From Frigoribacterium sp. PhB160 (GTDB lineage Bacteria; Actinomycetota; Actinomycetes; Actinomycetales; Microbacteriaceae), in assembly GCF_003751785.1 (NCBI RefSeq), contig NZ_RKIE01000001.1, positions 1,279,564-1,343,563 on the forward strand: 64,000 nt of DNA, written 5' to 3'. Within the stretch, counting starts at the first letter, position 1; each line of letters begins with the position of its first letter. This document shows, in pieces, positions 24,990 to 36,328 of the stretch. Position numbers and translations under genes: made by a program. The notes beneath the pieces are model-generated. The model was not told the origin of the DNA. It made no database searches and saw only the letters and a list, made by a program, of their open reading frames with translations.

Positions 24990-26734
24990 GCCGCACCCTG
25001 CTCCGGACGGCGCAGCCCTCGGCCCGTCGGTCGGCGCCCGGCCTCGCCGCGGGGACCCTCGGCGCCCTGAGCGCCGTCCTGCTGCTCGGCGCGTCGGCGT
25101 ACCTCGTCGCCCGTGCGGCCGAGCAGCCGCCCATCCTGTACCTCACCATGGTCATGGTCGGCGTGCGCGCCGCGGCCCTCGCCCGCGCGGCCTCCCGCTA
25201 CCTCGAGCGGACGTGGAGCCACGACGCGTCGTTCCGACAGCTCGCGGTCGTCCGCACGGAGCTCTACCGCCGCCTCACGCGCGTCGCGCCGGCCGGGCTC
25301 GGCCGCACCGACCGCGGAGACCTCCTCTCCCGCCTCGTCAGCGACGTCGACGCCCTGCAGGACCTCCCGCTGCGGGTCACCCAGCCGCTCGTGGCCGCGG
25401 GCGTGGCGGCCGTCGCGTCGGTCGCGGGCGTGGCGCTCGTGTCGCCGGCGGCCGCGGGGGTGCTCGCGGCGGGCCTGCTGGTCGCGATGGTCGGCGGGGG
25501 AGCGCTGGCCGACCTCCTCGCCCGGCGCGGCGAACGCGCCCTCGCCGACCGGCGCGGCCGGCTCTCGGGCGCGGTGCTCGACACCGTGGCCTCGCTCGAC
25601 GTGCTCGTCGCGTTCGAGGCGCTCGACGGGCAGCTCGAACGGGTCTCGCGGCTCGACGACGACGTCCGCCGCACCGAGCGCCGGACCGCGACGACGGCCG
25701 GCCTCGTCGCCGCCGCGGTGTCGCTCGTCTCCGGCGCGACCGTGCTCGTGACGGTGCTCGTCGCGGCGCCGGGGGTCGAGCTCGGCTCGCTGAGCGGCCC
25801 GCAGTTCGCCCTCGTCGCCCTCCTGCCGATCGCCGTGCTCGAGGTCGTCGGCGCCGTGCCGACGGCGGTCGTCGCGGGGAGGCGCGTGCGGGCCAGCGGG
25901 GACCGCGTCGAGCAGGTCGTCCCGGCCGTCGCGCCGGAGGGCGTCGTCGTCGACGAGCTCGAGGAGGAGGGGGAGGGCGGGGGCCGCGACGACCGTGCCG
26001 AGGGCTGCGAGACCGAGGCCGCGCCTCCGGCCGTCGTCGCCCCGGGCGAGGTCGTCCTCCGCCTGGAGGGAGTCTCCGCCCGCTGGCCGGGCGCCGTCGT
26101 GGACGCCCTCCGCGACGTCGACCTCGAGGTGCGGTCGGGCGACCGGGTCGTCGTGGAGGGGCCGAGCGGGGCCGGCAAGAGCACGCTCGCGTCGGTGCTG
26201 GTGCGGTTCCTGGACCACCGTGCTGGTCGCTACGAGGTCGGGGGAGTCGACGACTCGCGCCTCACGTCGGCCGCCGTACGACGCGCCGTGGGGCTCATCG
26301 AGCAGGCGCCGTACCTGTTCGACGAGTCGATCCGGCAGAACCTGCTCTTCGCCCGCGACACCGCGTCCGACGCCGATCTCGAGGCCGTGCTCGAGCGCGT
26401 CGGGCTCGGCGCGTGGGTCGCCGGGCGTGGCGGCCTCGACGCGCGCGTCGGCGAGCGCGGCGCCCTCGTCTCGGGCGGTCAGGCACAGCGCCTCTCGCTC
26501 GCGCGGGCGCTGCTGCGGGGCTTCCCCGTGCTCGTGCTCGACGAGCCCACGGCGGGGCTCGACGCCGACCTGGCCGAGCGGCTCGTCGCCGACGTCCTGA
26601 CCGCGGCCCGCGAGGACGGCACGACCGTCGTGCTCGTCTCGCACGTGGCCGTGCCGGCCGACCTCGTCACCCGGCGGCTGCGCGTCGAGGACGGCCGCGT
26701 GGTCGAGGCGACCGGGGGGCTCGGAACGGCCTAG
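24986..26734 (+). CDS. cydC: CydC, ATP-binding/permease subunit of the CydDC exporter
   Basis: A 582-residue half-transporter, partner of CydD. Membrane helices lie in residues 20-310 (LAAGTLGALSAVLLLGASAY, AVLDTVASLDVLVAFEALDG motif of CydC type). The ATPase has Walker A GPSGAGKST near 391, signature VSGGQAQRLSLARALL near 494 and Walker B VLVLDEPTAGLD. An acidic stretch DELEEEGEGGGRDD lies in the linker. It ends in a CTAG tetranucleotide that is also the stop of the opposing pabC gene. Confidence 0.94.
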   Translation: MSRTLLRTAQPSARRSAPGLAAGTLGALSAVLLLGASAYLVARAAEQPPILYLTMVMVGVRAAALARAASRYLERTWSHDASFRQLAVVRTELYRRLTRVAPAGLGRTDRGDLLSRLVSDVDALQDLPLRVTQPLVAAGVAAVASVAGVALVSPAAAGVLAAGLLVAMVGGGALADLLARRGERALADRRGRLSGAVLDTVASLDVLVAFEALDGQLERVSRLDDDVRRTERRTATTAGLVAAAVSLVSGATVLVTVLVAAPGVELGSLSGPQFALVALLPIAVLEVVGAVPTAVVAGRRVRASGDRVEQVVPAVAPEGVVVDELEEEGEGGGRDDRAEGCETEAAPPAVVAPGEVVLRLEGVSARWPGAVVDALRDVDLEVRSGDRVVVEGPSGAGKSTLASVLVRFLDHRAGRYEVGGVDDSRLTSAAVRRAVGLIEQAPYLFDESIRQNLLFARDTASDADLEAVLERVGLGAWVAGRGGLDARVGERGALVSGGQAQRLSLARALLRGFPVLVLDEPTAGLDADLAERLVADVLTAAREDGTTVVLVSHVAVPADLVTRRLRVEDGRVVEATGGLGTA

Positions 26735-27546
26735 GCGGGCGGGGCGGGCAGGGGCCGGCGGAGGGCGTCGAGCCGTCGCTGCCAGGTCGCCCGCCGCCCG
26801 GGCTGCTCGGCCGTGGTGGGCCCGTCGACCCACGACGTCGCGATGCGGACGCCGTGCAGGGCGCTGAGCGACCAGATCTCGAAGCCGTCGAGCGAGGCCG
26901 GCGTGGCCCGCTCGTGCAGGACGTCGACGCCGAGCACGGCGGCGAGCGTGAGCACGGTCCGGGCGGTGACGCCGGGGAGGCGGGGGAGGTCCTCCGCGGG
27001 CATGCAGAGGGCGTCGCCTCGCCACCAGAGCACCGAGCTCCAGGCCCCCTCGACCACGAGGCCGTCGGCGTCGACGATGACGGCCTCGTCCGCGCCGAGG
27101 GGGGCGACCGAGCGGCGCAGCCCGCCCAGCGCCTCCAGGTCGGGGCCCTTGACGAGCGGGCGCGTGCGCGGGTCGTGGTCGGCGGTCGCGAGCACGACCG
27201 AGCGGTGCTGCTCGGGGGCGGGCCGGAGCGCCAGGCGGAGCTCGGGCCCGCCCGCGGTCCCGGCCCGGAGCTCGACGCGCGGGAACCACTCGCCCTCCCG
27301 AGGCAGGGCCTCCACCGCGGCGTCCCAGAACGCGGCGACGTCGAGCCCGGGGTCGTCGTCGTCGGCGTCGCCGACCGAGCCGACGAACCGGTCGCGGTGC
27401 ACGTCGAGCGCGCGCACCGTGCCGTCGACGACGAGCCACGAGTCGGCCACGAGCAGGGCACCGGCCCCGGCCTCCCCGGCCGGCTCGAGCACGCCGCCGC
27501 GCCAGGCGAGCTCGACGGGGCGCGGGGGGCTGCTCTCGGGGCTCAT
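26731..27546 (-). CDS. pabC: Aminodeoxychorismate lyase (class IV PLP enzyme)
   Basis: A 271-residue fold-type IV PLP protein, probably releasing pyruvate from 4-amino-4-deoxychorismate to give p-aminobenzoate for folate. The likely PLP lysine is K133 in PLVKGPDLEALGG; the cofactor-site Glu lies in DGLVVEGAWSSVLWW, where many lyases have ExxxxN. Identification rests on fold plus the divergent pabB 11 bp away; a branched-chain or D-amino-acid aminotransferase is the alternative. Its TAG stop is the complement of the cydC stop (palindromic CTAG). The mRNA is probably leaderless. Confidence 0.85.
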   Translation of the reverse strand: MSPESSPPRPVELAWRGGVLEPAGEAGAGALLVADSWLVVDGTVRALDVHRDRFVGSVGDADDDDPGLDVAAFWDAAVEALPREGEWFPRVELRAGTAGGPELRLALRPAPEQHRSVVLATADHDPRTRPLVKGPDLEALGGLRRSVAPLGADEAVIVDADGLVVEGAWSSVLWWRGDALCMPAEDLPRLPGVTARTVLTLAAVLGVDVLHERATPASLDGFEIWSLSALHGVRIATSWVDGPTTAEQPGRRATWQRRLDALRRPLPAPPA

Positions 27547-27558
27547 ACACTCAGGCTA
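27546..27558. promoter_or_regulatory. Symmetrical divergent leaderless promoter of pabC and pabB
   Basis: On the plus strand TACACT (27546-27551) is followed by six bases and the pabB ATG (27558). On the minus strand TAGCCT (27558-27553) is followed by six bases and the pabC ATG (27546). Each -10 thus starts at the first base of the other gene's start codon, so one RNA polymerase footprint should exclude the other. Confidence 0.6.
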
Positions 27559-28958
27559 TGCGCCCCGAGGTCGTCCGCCGTGCCCTCCCGTGGCGCGACC
27601 CCGAGGCCGTCGTGGCCGCCCTCGCCGCGTCGGGCGACGTCGTCTGGACCGACGCGGGCGTCGACGCCGCGGCGGGCCGCTCGCTCGTGCTCTGGGGCCC
27701 CGCCGCCACGGCGTCGGCCCACGACGGCGACCTGGGCGGGCTCTGGGCGCTCGTCCGCGACGACCTCGACGAGCCGCGCCCCGGCACCGACCCGCTCGGC
27801 TGGGCCGGCTGGCTCGGCTACGAGTTCGGCACGTGGCTGCTCGACCGCGACGGGACCGTGGGGCCGGGGCGGGGGAGCCCGCCGCCCCTGGGCGCGACCG
27901 GCGCGCCCGACGCGTCCGCGCCTCCCGACCTCGCCCTCCTCCGCGCCGACCGCGCCCTCGCGTTCGACCACGGCCGCGGCACCGTCGAGGCGGTCGCGCT
28001 CGGGCACGACGACTGGCCGGCCGAGGTCGCCGCGACCTGGGACTCGATCGAGCCCCTCGACCCGCCCGGACCGCCGGAGGCGCCCCCCGGCCCCGACGCC
28101 GTGCACCGACGGCACTCCGACGCCGAGTACCTCGCGCTCGTCGAGCGGTGTCGCGCGGCCATCGCGGCGGGCGACGCCTACGTGCTGTGCCTGACGACGT
28201 CGGTGCGGGTCGACGCCCCCGTGGACGCGTTCGCCGCGTACCGACGCCTGCGTCGGGCGTCGCCCGCGCCGCACGCGTCGTTCGTCCGGATCGGCGGGAC
28301 GGCGGTCGTCGGGGCGTCGCCCGAGTCCTTCCTCGAGGTCGGGGCCGACGGGCGCGTCTCCTCCTCGCCGATCAAGGGCACGCGGCCCCGCGCGGCCGAA
28401 CCCGCCGTCGACGCCCGCCTCGCCCGCGAGCTCGGCGAGAGCGAGAAGGAGCGCGCCGAGAACGTCATGATCGTCGACCTCGTCCGCAACGACCTGGCGC
28501 GCGTCGCCGAGGTGGGCAGCGTCGTCGTCACCGAGCTGCTCGAGGTGCACGGCTACCGGCAGGTGCACCAGCTCGTCAGCACGGTCGAGGCCCGCCTGGC
28601 GCCGGGGCTGCGGGCCGTCGACGCCGTCGAGGCGGCCTTCCCGGCCGGGTCGATGACGGGGGCGCCGAAGCGCGCGGCGGTCGGCCTGCTCGCGAGGTGG
28701 GAGGGGGCGCGGCGGGGCGTCTACTCGGGGGCCGTCGGCCGGCTCGGGCTCGACGGCGGCGCGTCGCTCGCCATGGCGATCCGGTCGGTCGTCGTGCACA
28801 ACGTGGGCCTCGACGGGGTCGGGTCGTCCGCCACCGTCGGGGTGGGCGGGGGCGTCACCTCGTCGTCGGTGCCCCGCGACGAGCTCGCGGAGGCCGGGTG
28901 GAAGGCGGCCGCCCTGCTGCGGGTGCTCGGAGCGTCGCCGGGCCGCGCCTCCTGGTGA
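27558..28958 (+). CDS. pabB: Aminodeoxychorismate synthase component I
   Basis: A 466-residue chorismate-utilising enzyme that converts chorismate to 4-amino-4-deoxychorismate with ammonia from a PabA partner not seen here. The diagnostic PIKGTRPR lies near residue 270; the Lys marks PabB rather than anthranilate synthase TrpE (PIAGT). Other motifs are NVMIVDLVRNDLARV, HQLVSTVEARL, FPAGSMTGAPKRAA and SGAVG. The C-terminal active-site strand includes VGVGGGVTSSS. It is divergent from pabC. The ATG at 27558 follows a -10 directly, so the mRNA is probably leaderless. Confidence 0.93.
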   Translation: MRPEVVRRALPWRDPEAVVAALAASGDVVWTDAGVDAAAGRSLVLWGPAATASAHDGDLGGLWALVRDDLDEPRPGTDPLGWAGWLGYEFGTWLLDRDGTVGPGRGSPPPLGATGAPDASAPPDLALLRADRALAFDHGRGTVEAVALGHDDWPAEVAATWDSIEPLDPPGPPEAPPGPDAVHRRHSDAEYLALVERCRAAIAAGDAYVLCLTTSVRVDAPVDAFAAYRRLRRASPAPHASFVRIGGTAVVGASPESFLEVGADGRVSSSPIKGTRPRAAEPAVDARLARELGESEKERAENVMIVDLVRNDLARVAEVGSVVVTELLEVHGYRQVHQLVSTVEARLAPGLRAVDAVEAAFPAGSMTGAPKRAAVGLLARWEGARRGVYSGAVGRLGLDGGASLAMAIRSVVVHNVGLDGVGSSATVGVGGGVTSSSVPRDELAEAGWKAAALLRVLGASPGRASW

Positions 28959-28993
28959 CCTCGGGGCGGTGCCGGGCAGGGCCGGTCGTTCGC

Positions 28994-28999
28994 TACCCT
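28994..28999 (+). promoter_or_regulatory. Putative -10 (TACCCT) of leuS
   Basis: CGCTACCCTGG, about 75-80 bases before the leuS start. The same GCTACCCTGG occurs before holA at 34901-34910. Confidence 0.45.
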
Positions 29000-29075
29000 G
29001 GACGACGGGTCGCCCTGCGCCGCACCTCGTCGTGCCCTCGGCCGGTCCCGTCCCCCTGTGATGAATGAGAGTCCC

Positions 29076-31691
<2,616 letters not shown>

Positions 31692-31707
31692 CCGGTCCTC
31701 CCCGGCA

Positions 31708-31746
31708 GACGACGGCCGCCCTGGTCTCCCCAGGGCGGCCGTCGTC
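31708..31746 (+). terminator. Strong terminator hairpin after leuS
   Basis: A 17-base perfect stem: GACGACGGCCGCCCTGG (31708-31724) with CCAGGGCGGCCGTCGTC (31730-31746) and a 5-nt loop. Confidence 0.85.
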
Positions 31747-31772
31747 GTCCGTGGCCGTCCGCCCGACGCGCC

Positions 31773-31778
31773 TACCGT
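31773..31778 (+). promoter_or_regulatory. Putative -10 (TACCGT) for leaderless comEA
   Basis: TACCGT, six bases, then the ATG at 31785. The same hexamer and spacing precede the aminotransferase at 36611. Confidence 0.5.
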
Positions 31779-31784
31779 CTCGGC

Positions 31785-32513
31785 ATGGTCGTCTCCTTCC
31801 GTGCCGCGCCCGACCCCGCGGCGCCTCGCGGGCCCCGCTGGCGCGTCGGCCTCGGCGCGGTCGTGGTGCTCGTGCTGGCCCTGCTCGCCGTCACGGTGGC
31901 CGTCTCGGCGGTCGCCGGCGGTGGAGGCGCGGGCGAGACCGCGATCACCTCGCCGCCCGGCCCGGTCGCGTCCGGCACCGCGGGGCCCGGGGCTTCGGCC
32001 GCCCCCGGCGCGGCCGGCGGCGCGGCAGGCGCCGCGTCCGCCGGGCCGGTGTTCGTGCACGTCTACGGACAGGTCGCACGGCCGGGTCTCTACGAGCTGC
32101 CCGCCGGCTCGCGGGTCGTCGACGTGGTCGCGGCCGCCGGAGGGTTCACGCCCGAAGCGGAGCAGGCGGCGGTCAACCTCGCCCGTCCGGTCGTCGACGG
32201 CGAACAGCTCGGGGTGCCGGCGGTGGGAGAGATCGGGCCGGGTGCGTCGGGGGCCGGGGGCGCTCTCGGCGCCGCGGGCAGCGGGGGCGTACCCGGCACG
32301 TCGGGCGGTGCCGGGGCCGGCGGTCTCGTCGACCTGAACCGCGCCGACGACGCGACCCTGCAGACCTTGCCGGGCGTCGGGCCCGCGACCGCCGCGGCGA
32401 TCCTCGAGTGGCGCGCGGCGAACGGGTCGTTCCGCTCGGTCGACGACCTCCTCGGGGTGCCCGGCATCGGCGAGAAGACGCTCGAGAAGCTCCGGGCCCT
32501 GGTGACGGTGTGA
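31785..32513 (+). CDS. comEA: ComEA-type DNA-binding competence protein
   Basis: A 242-residue protein with one N-terminal membrane anchor (VGLGAVVVLVLALLAVTVAV, residues about 22-42), a Gly/Ala/Pro-rich linker, an SLBB domain (residues about 88-140, VFVHVYGQVARPGLYELPAG, VVDVVAAAGGFTPEA), a second Gly-rich linker and a C-terminal double helix-hairpin-helix DNA-binding domain (VDLNRADDATLQTLPGVGPA, FRSVDDLLGVPGIGEKTLEK). It would bind external double-stranded DNA for uptake. The comEC GTG overlaps its stop codon as GTGA. Whether the organism is competent is not known from this window. Confidence 0.93.
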   Translation: MVVSFRAAPDPAAPRGPRWRVGLGAVVVLVLALLAVTVAVSAVAGGGGAGETAITSPPGPVASGTAGPGASAAPGAAGGAAGAASAGPVFVHVYGQVARPGLYELPAGSRVVDVVAAAGGFTPEAEQAAVNLARPVVDGEQLGVPAVGEIGPGASGAGGALGAAGSGGVPGTSGGAGAGGLVDLNRADDATLQTLPGVGPATAAAILEWRAANGSFRSVDDLLGVPGIGEKTLEKLRALVTV

Positions 32514-35050
32514 GGCCGCCCGCCGCGATCGACGTCCGTCTCGCCGTGCCCGTCGCGGTGGGCTGGCTGGCCCTCGTGCTCGCCCTGCCCGAGCCGGCCG
32601 CCCTCGGCCGGACGGCCCTCGTCGCCGGTGTCGTCGCCGTCGCCGCGCTGGGCGGCGGTGCCGTCCTCGCCCGCCGACGAGGCACGACGCGGCCGTCGAG
32701 CGCGTCGGCGCCCGTGGCCGCCGCCGCCGTGGTCGGGCTCACCGCGGCCGTCGTGGCCCTGCTCACGGCCGGTGCCGCGGCCCGGCACGACGCCCGGTGG
32801 CCGCCCGAGCTCGCTGCGCTCGAGGGCCGCGTCGCCGTCGTCACGGGCACGGCGTCCGAGCGCATGACGGGCGGCACGACCGCGGCAGAGCTGGTCCTCG
32901 AGGAGGCGCGGGTCGGCGACGACCTGGTCTGGCAGGGCTCCTCCACGATGCTGCTGCTCGGGCCCCGGCCGGCCGACGGCCGCGTGGTCGAGATCGACCA
33001 GCACCTCACGGCCCGGGTCTCGGTGCTGCCGGTCGACCACGGGGCGGACGTCGCCTTCGTCGGGGCGGTGAGGGGCGAGGTCGAGCCGGGCGCGCCTCCG
33101 GAGGGCCTCGCGGAGGCGGCGAACGCCGTGCGCGGCTCGTTCCGCGAGGTGACCGCGACGCTGCCGGGCGACGGGGGAGCCCTGCTGCCCGGGCTCACGC
33201 TGGGCGACACGACCGCGGTGCCCGACGACCTGCGCGAGGCCATGGCCACGGCCAGCCTGACGCACCTGACGGCCGTGTCGGGCTCGAACTGCGCCGTGCT
33301 CGTGGCGCTCACCATGATCGTCGGCGGCCTGCTGCGGGTGCCGCGGCTCGCACGGCTCGGCGCGGCCGTCGGCGTGCTGCTCGCCTTCCTCGTGCTGGTG
33401 ACGCCCGACGCGAGCATCCTCCGGGCGACCGTGATGGCCCTCGTCGTCCTGGCGCACCTCGGCGCCGCCCGACCGGTGTCCGGGCTGCCGGTGGTGGCGG
33501 TCGCCGTGCTCGGGCTGCTCGTGGCCGACCCGTGGCTCGCGCGCGACGTCGGCTTCGCGTTGTCGGTGCTCGCGACGACCGGGCTCGTCGTGCTCGCCGG
33601 GCCCCTGGCGACGCTCCTCGGGCGCGTGCTGCCCGCGCCCCTCGCGCTGGTGCTCGCCGTGCCCGTCGCGGCGCAGCTCGCCTGCCAGCCCGTCCTGCTC
33701 CTGCTCGAGCCCAGCATCCCCGTGCACGGCGTCACGGCCAACGTCCTCGCCGAGCCGGCCGCGCCGCTCGCCACCGTCGGCGGGCTCGTCGTCTGCGCGA
33801 CGGCCGGGTGGGCGCCGGGGGTCGCCCTGGCGGTCGCCCGGGTCGCCTGGGTCCCGGCGACCTGGGTCGGGGCAGTCGCCCGGTCCGTCGAGACCTGGCC
33901 GCTCGCACGTCTGCCCTGGCCCGACGCCCCGGCCGCCGCGGCGGCTCTCGTGCTCGTCACGGCCGTGGCGGCGGGCGCGGTCCTCGGCACGCGCGGCGGG
34001 CGTGCCCGGGCGGTGCTCGGCGCGACCTCGGGCCTTCTGGTGCTGACGCTCCTCGCGGTCGTCGCCGGGGCGCGGACGGGCGAGCGCGCCGCGGTGCCCG
34101 ACGGGTGGACCGTCGCTCAGTGCGACGTCGGCCAGGGCGACGCCGTGCTCGTGCGGAGCGCCGGGGCGACGGCGCTCGTCGACGTCGGGGACGACGCCGA
34201 GGCCCTCGCCGGGTGCCTCCGGCGCTTCGCCGTCCCGCACGTCGACCTCCTGGTGCTGACGCACTTCGACGCCGATCACGTCGGGGCCGTCGACGTGGTG
34301 GCCGCCGACGTCGACCGCGTGGTCGTCGGGCCGGTGGGGCGCCCCGCCGACGCCGACGTCGTGGAGCGCCTCCGCCGGGCGGGAGCGAAGGTGCTGGAGG
34401 CCTCCGCGGGCGTCGGCGGCGTGCTGGGCGACCTCTCGTGGACGGCGCTCTGGCCGCCCCCCGCCTCGGACCGCGGCGCGGCGGTCGAGCCCGGCAACGA
34501 CGCGAGCGTGGTGACGGCCTGGCAGCCGCGGGTCGGGTGCGCGACGGGCTGCGTGTCGCTCCTCGACCTCGGCGACCTCGGCGAGGCCGCCCAACGGCGA
34601 CTGCTGGCCGCGGGCGGCGTCCCGACCGGCGTGGACGTCGTCAAGGTGTCCCACCACGGCTCGGCCGACCAGCTCGACGCTCTCTACGAGGCCGCCCGCC
34701 CCCGCGTCGGCCTCGTCGGCGTCGGCGCCGACAACACGTACGGCCACCCGACCGAGGACGCCCTGGGGCTGCTCGACGGGCTCGGCACGGAGGTGGTGCG
34801 CACCGACCACGACGGCGACGCGGCCGTGCGGCTCGACGACGAGGGGATGCACGTCTGGCGCGAGCGCCTGCCCGCGGCCGCCGGAGCGTCGGCGGCCTCG
34901 GCTACCCTGGTCCCGGCCGCTCTCCGGGCGGCCGCACCCGGAGGAGGACCATGGCGGCGCGCGCGACCGGCAAGACGGCCAAGAAGGCGACCGTCAGCAT
35001 CGACCAGGTCGCCTGGCACCAGATCCGCCCCGCCCCCGTCGTGCTCGTGA
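32510..35050 (+). CDS. comEC: ComEC/Rec2-type DNA uptake channel with beta-lactamase-fold domain
   Basis: An 846-residue membrane protein that forms the channel for single-stranded DNA entry. An N-terminal region of three helices and a soluble DUF4131-like part precede the competence domain (LTLGDTTAVPDDLREAMATA, LTHLTAVSGSNCAVLVALTM). The C-terminal metallo-beta-lactamase-like domain starts CDVGQGDAVLVRSAGATALV and has LLVLTHFDADHVGAVDVV near residue 583 and VSHHGSADQ. It begins in the comEA stop (GTGA). The frame has no stop until 35050, so about 100 bases run out of phase into holA; the last ~45 residues are low-complexity and of doubtful value. Confidence 0.9.
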   Translation: MRPPAAIDVRLAVPVAVGWLALVLALPEPAALGRTALVAGVVAVAALGGGAVLARRRGTTRPSSASAPVAAAAVVGLTAAVVALLTAGAAARHDARWPPELAALEGRVAVVTGTASERMTGGTTAAELVLEEARVGDDLVWQGSSTMLLLGPRPADGRVVEIDQHLTARVSVLPVDHGADVAFVGAVRGEVEPGAPPEGLAEAANAVRGSFREVTATLPGDGGALLPGLTLGDTTAVPDDLREAMATASLTHLTAVSGSNCAVLVALTMIVGGLLRVPRLARLGAAVGVLLAFLVLVTPDASILRATVMALVVLAHLGAARPVSGLPVVAVAVLGLLVADPWLARDVGFALSVLATTGLVVLAGPLATLLGRVLPAPLALVLAVPVAAQLACQPVLLLLEPSIPVHGVTANVLAEPAAPLATVGGLVVCATAGWAPGVALAVARVAWVPATWVGAVARSVETWPLARLPWPDAPAAAAALVLVTAVAAGAVLGTRGGRARAVLGATSGLLVLTLLAVVAGARTGERAAVPDGWTVAQCDVGQGDAVLVRSAGATALVDVGDDAEALAGCLRRFAVPHVDLLVLTHFDADHVGAVDVVAADVDRVVVGPVGRPADADVVERLRRAGAKVLEASAGVGGVLGDLSWTALWPPPASDRGAAVEPGNDASVVTAWQPRVGCATGCVSLLDLGDLGEAAQRRLLAAGGVPTGVDVVKVSHHGSADQLDALYEAARPRVGLVGVGADNTYGHPTEDALGLLDGLGTEVVRTDHDGDAAVRLDDEGMHVWRERLPAAAGASAASATLVPAALRAAAPGGGPWRRARPARRPRRRPSASTRSPGTRSAPPPSCS
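34903..34908 (+). promoter_or_regulatory. Putative -10 (TACCCT) of holA inside comEC
   Basis: GGCTACCCTGG about 43 bases before the holA ATG; identical in core to the leuS hexamer. It suggests holA has its own promoter inside the end of comEC. Confidence 0.45.
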
Positions 35051-35985
35051 GCGGCCCCGAGCAGTTCCTCGCCGACCGGGCCGTCCGTCAGCTCCGCGAC
35101 CAGCTCGCGGCGGAAGACCCGAGCATCGAGGTGAACGACCTCGACGCGGGCCAGTACCAGCCCGGCGAACTCGTCAGCCTCGCGAGCCCCTCGCTCTTCG
35201 CCGAGCCGCGGCTCATCCGCGTCGCGTCGGTGGAGAAGTGCACCGACGCGTTCCTCTCCGAGACCCTGCGCTACCTCGAGTCGCCGGCCGACGACACCTA
35301 CGTCGTCCTCCGGCACGGCGGGGGAGTGCGCGGCAAGAAGCTCCTCGACGCCCTGCGTTCCGGCACGGGCGGCGGCATCGAGGTCGTCTGTGCCGAGCTC
35401 AAGAAAGACACCGAGAAGTACGACTTCGCCGCCGCCGAGTTCTCGGCCGAGCGGCGCCGCGTCACGAGCGGTGCCCTGCGCGCCCTCGTCACGGCCTTCA
35501 ACGACGACCTCGCCGAGCTGGCCAGCGCCTGCCAGCAGCTCATCTCCGACGCCGCGGAGGAGGTGACCGAGGTCACCGTCGAGAAGTACTACTCGGGCCG
35601 CGTCGAGACGAACGCCTTCAAGGTCGCCGACATGGCCATCGCCGGCCGCCAGGGCGAGGCCCTCGTGCTGCTGCGGCACGCCCTCTCGACCGGGGCCGAC
35701 CCGGTGCCCGTGGTCGCCGCCTTCGCCGTGAAGGTGCGCACGATGGCGAAGGTGCAGGGGGCGTACGGCCCCGCGGCGCAGCTCGCCTCGCGCTTCGGCA
35801 TGGCGCCGTGGCAGGTCGAGCGTGCGCAGCGCGACGTGCGCGGCTGGAGCGAGGAGGGACTCGGGCGGTGCATCGAGCTGCTCGCCGAGACCGACGCGGC
35901 CGTCAAGGGCGCCGAGCGCGACGCGGTCTACGCCCTCGAGCGCATGGTCACCGCCGTCGCGACCCGCGGCCAGCTCGCCCGCTGA
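34951..35985 (+). CDS. holA: DNA polymerase III delta subunit
   Basis: A 344-residue clamp-loader subunit that opens the beta sliding clamp. Family features are PAPVVLVSGPEQFLADRAVR near residue 28, LFAEPRLIRVASVEKCTDAF, the helical domain FKVADMAIAGRQGEALVLLR and LGRCIELLAETDAAVKGAER at the end. The ATG at 34951 has an excellent GGAGGAGG site. Its first 100 bases overlap the end of the comEC frame in another phase. The comEA-comEC-holA-rpsT order is common in bacteria. A strong terminator follows. Confidence 0.95.
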   Translation: MAARATGKTAKKATVSIDQVAWHQIRPAPVVLVSGPEQFLADRAVRQLRDQLAAEDPSIEVNDLDAGQYQPGELVSLASPSLFAEPRLIRVASVEKCTDAFLSETLRYLESPADDTYVVLRHGGGVRGKKLLDALRSGTGGGIEVVCAELKKDTEKYDFAAAEFSAERRRVTSGALRALVTAFNDDLAELASACQQLISDAAEEVTEVTVEKYYSGRVETNAFKVADMAIAGRQGEALVLLRHALSTGADPVPVVAAFAVKVRTMAKVQGAYGPAAQLASRFGMAPWQVERAQRDVRGWSEEGLGRCIELLAETDAAVKGAERDAVYALERMVTAVATRGQLAR

Positions 35986-35990
35986 CCGCA

Positions 35991-36030
35991 CGACGAAGGC
36001 CCCGTCTCCGAGGAGACGGGGCCTTCGTCG
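35991..36030. terminator. Bidirectional terminator between holA and rpsT
   Basis: CGACGAAGGCCCCGTCTC (35991-36008) pairs perfectly over 18 bases with GAGACGGGGCCTTCGTCG (36013-36030), loop CGAG. Confidence 0.88.
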
Positions 36031-36067
36031 ACGGCCGGGCCGAGGCCCGAGCCGAGGGGGTCGGTGC

Positions 36068-36328
36068 CTAGAGGGCGCCGACCTGCTTCGCGATGGCCGA
36101 CTTGCGGTTCGCGGCCTGGTTCTTGTGGATGACGCCCTTGCTGGCGGCCTTGTCGAGCTTCTTCGAGGCGAGGGCCAGCGACGTGGTCGCCTTGTCCTTG
36201 TCGCCGGAGACGACGGCCTCGCGGGCGGCGCGGATCGCGGTCTTGAGCTCGCTCTTGACGGCCTTGTTGCGGTCCTGGGCCTTCTTGTTGGTGCCGATGC
36301 GCTTGATCTGCGACTTGATGTTTGCCAC
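36068..36328 (-). CDS. rpsT: Small ribosomal subunit protein bS20
   Basis: An 86-residue basic protein of the 30S subunit that binds 16S rRNA. It begins with [20 protein letters not shown] after Val-Ala and continues [20 protein letters not shown] and [20 protein letters not shown], typical of the three-helix S20. The GTG at 36328 is the only plausible start next to this conserved N-terminus. A short palindrome (36381-36394) lies in the likely leader, about 55-65 bases upstream. Convergent with holA across a strong terminator. Confidence 0.97.
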   Translation of the reverse strand: MANIKSQIKRIGTNKKAQDRNKAVKSELKTAIRAAREAVVSGDKDKATTSLALASKKLDKAASKGVIHKNQAANRKSAIAKQVGAL

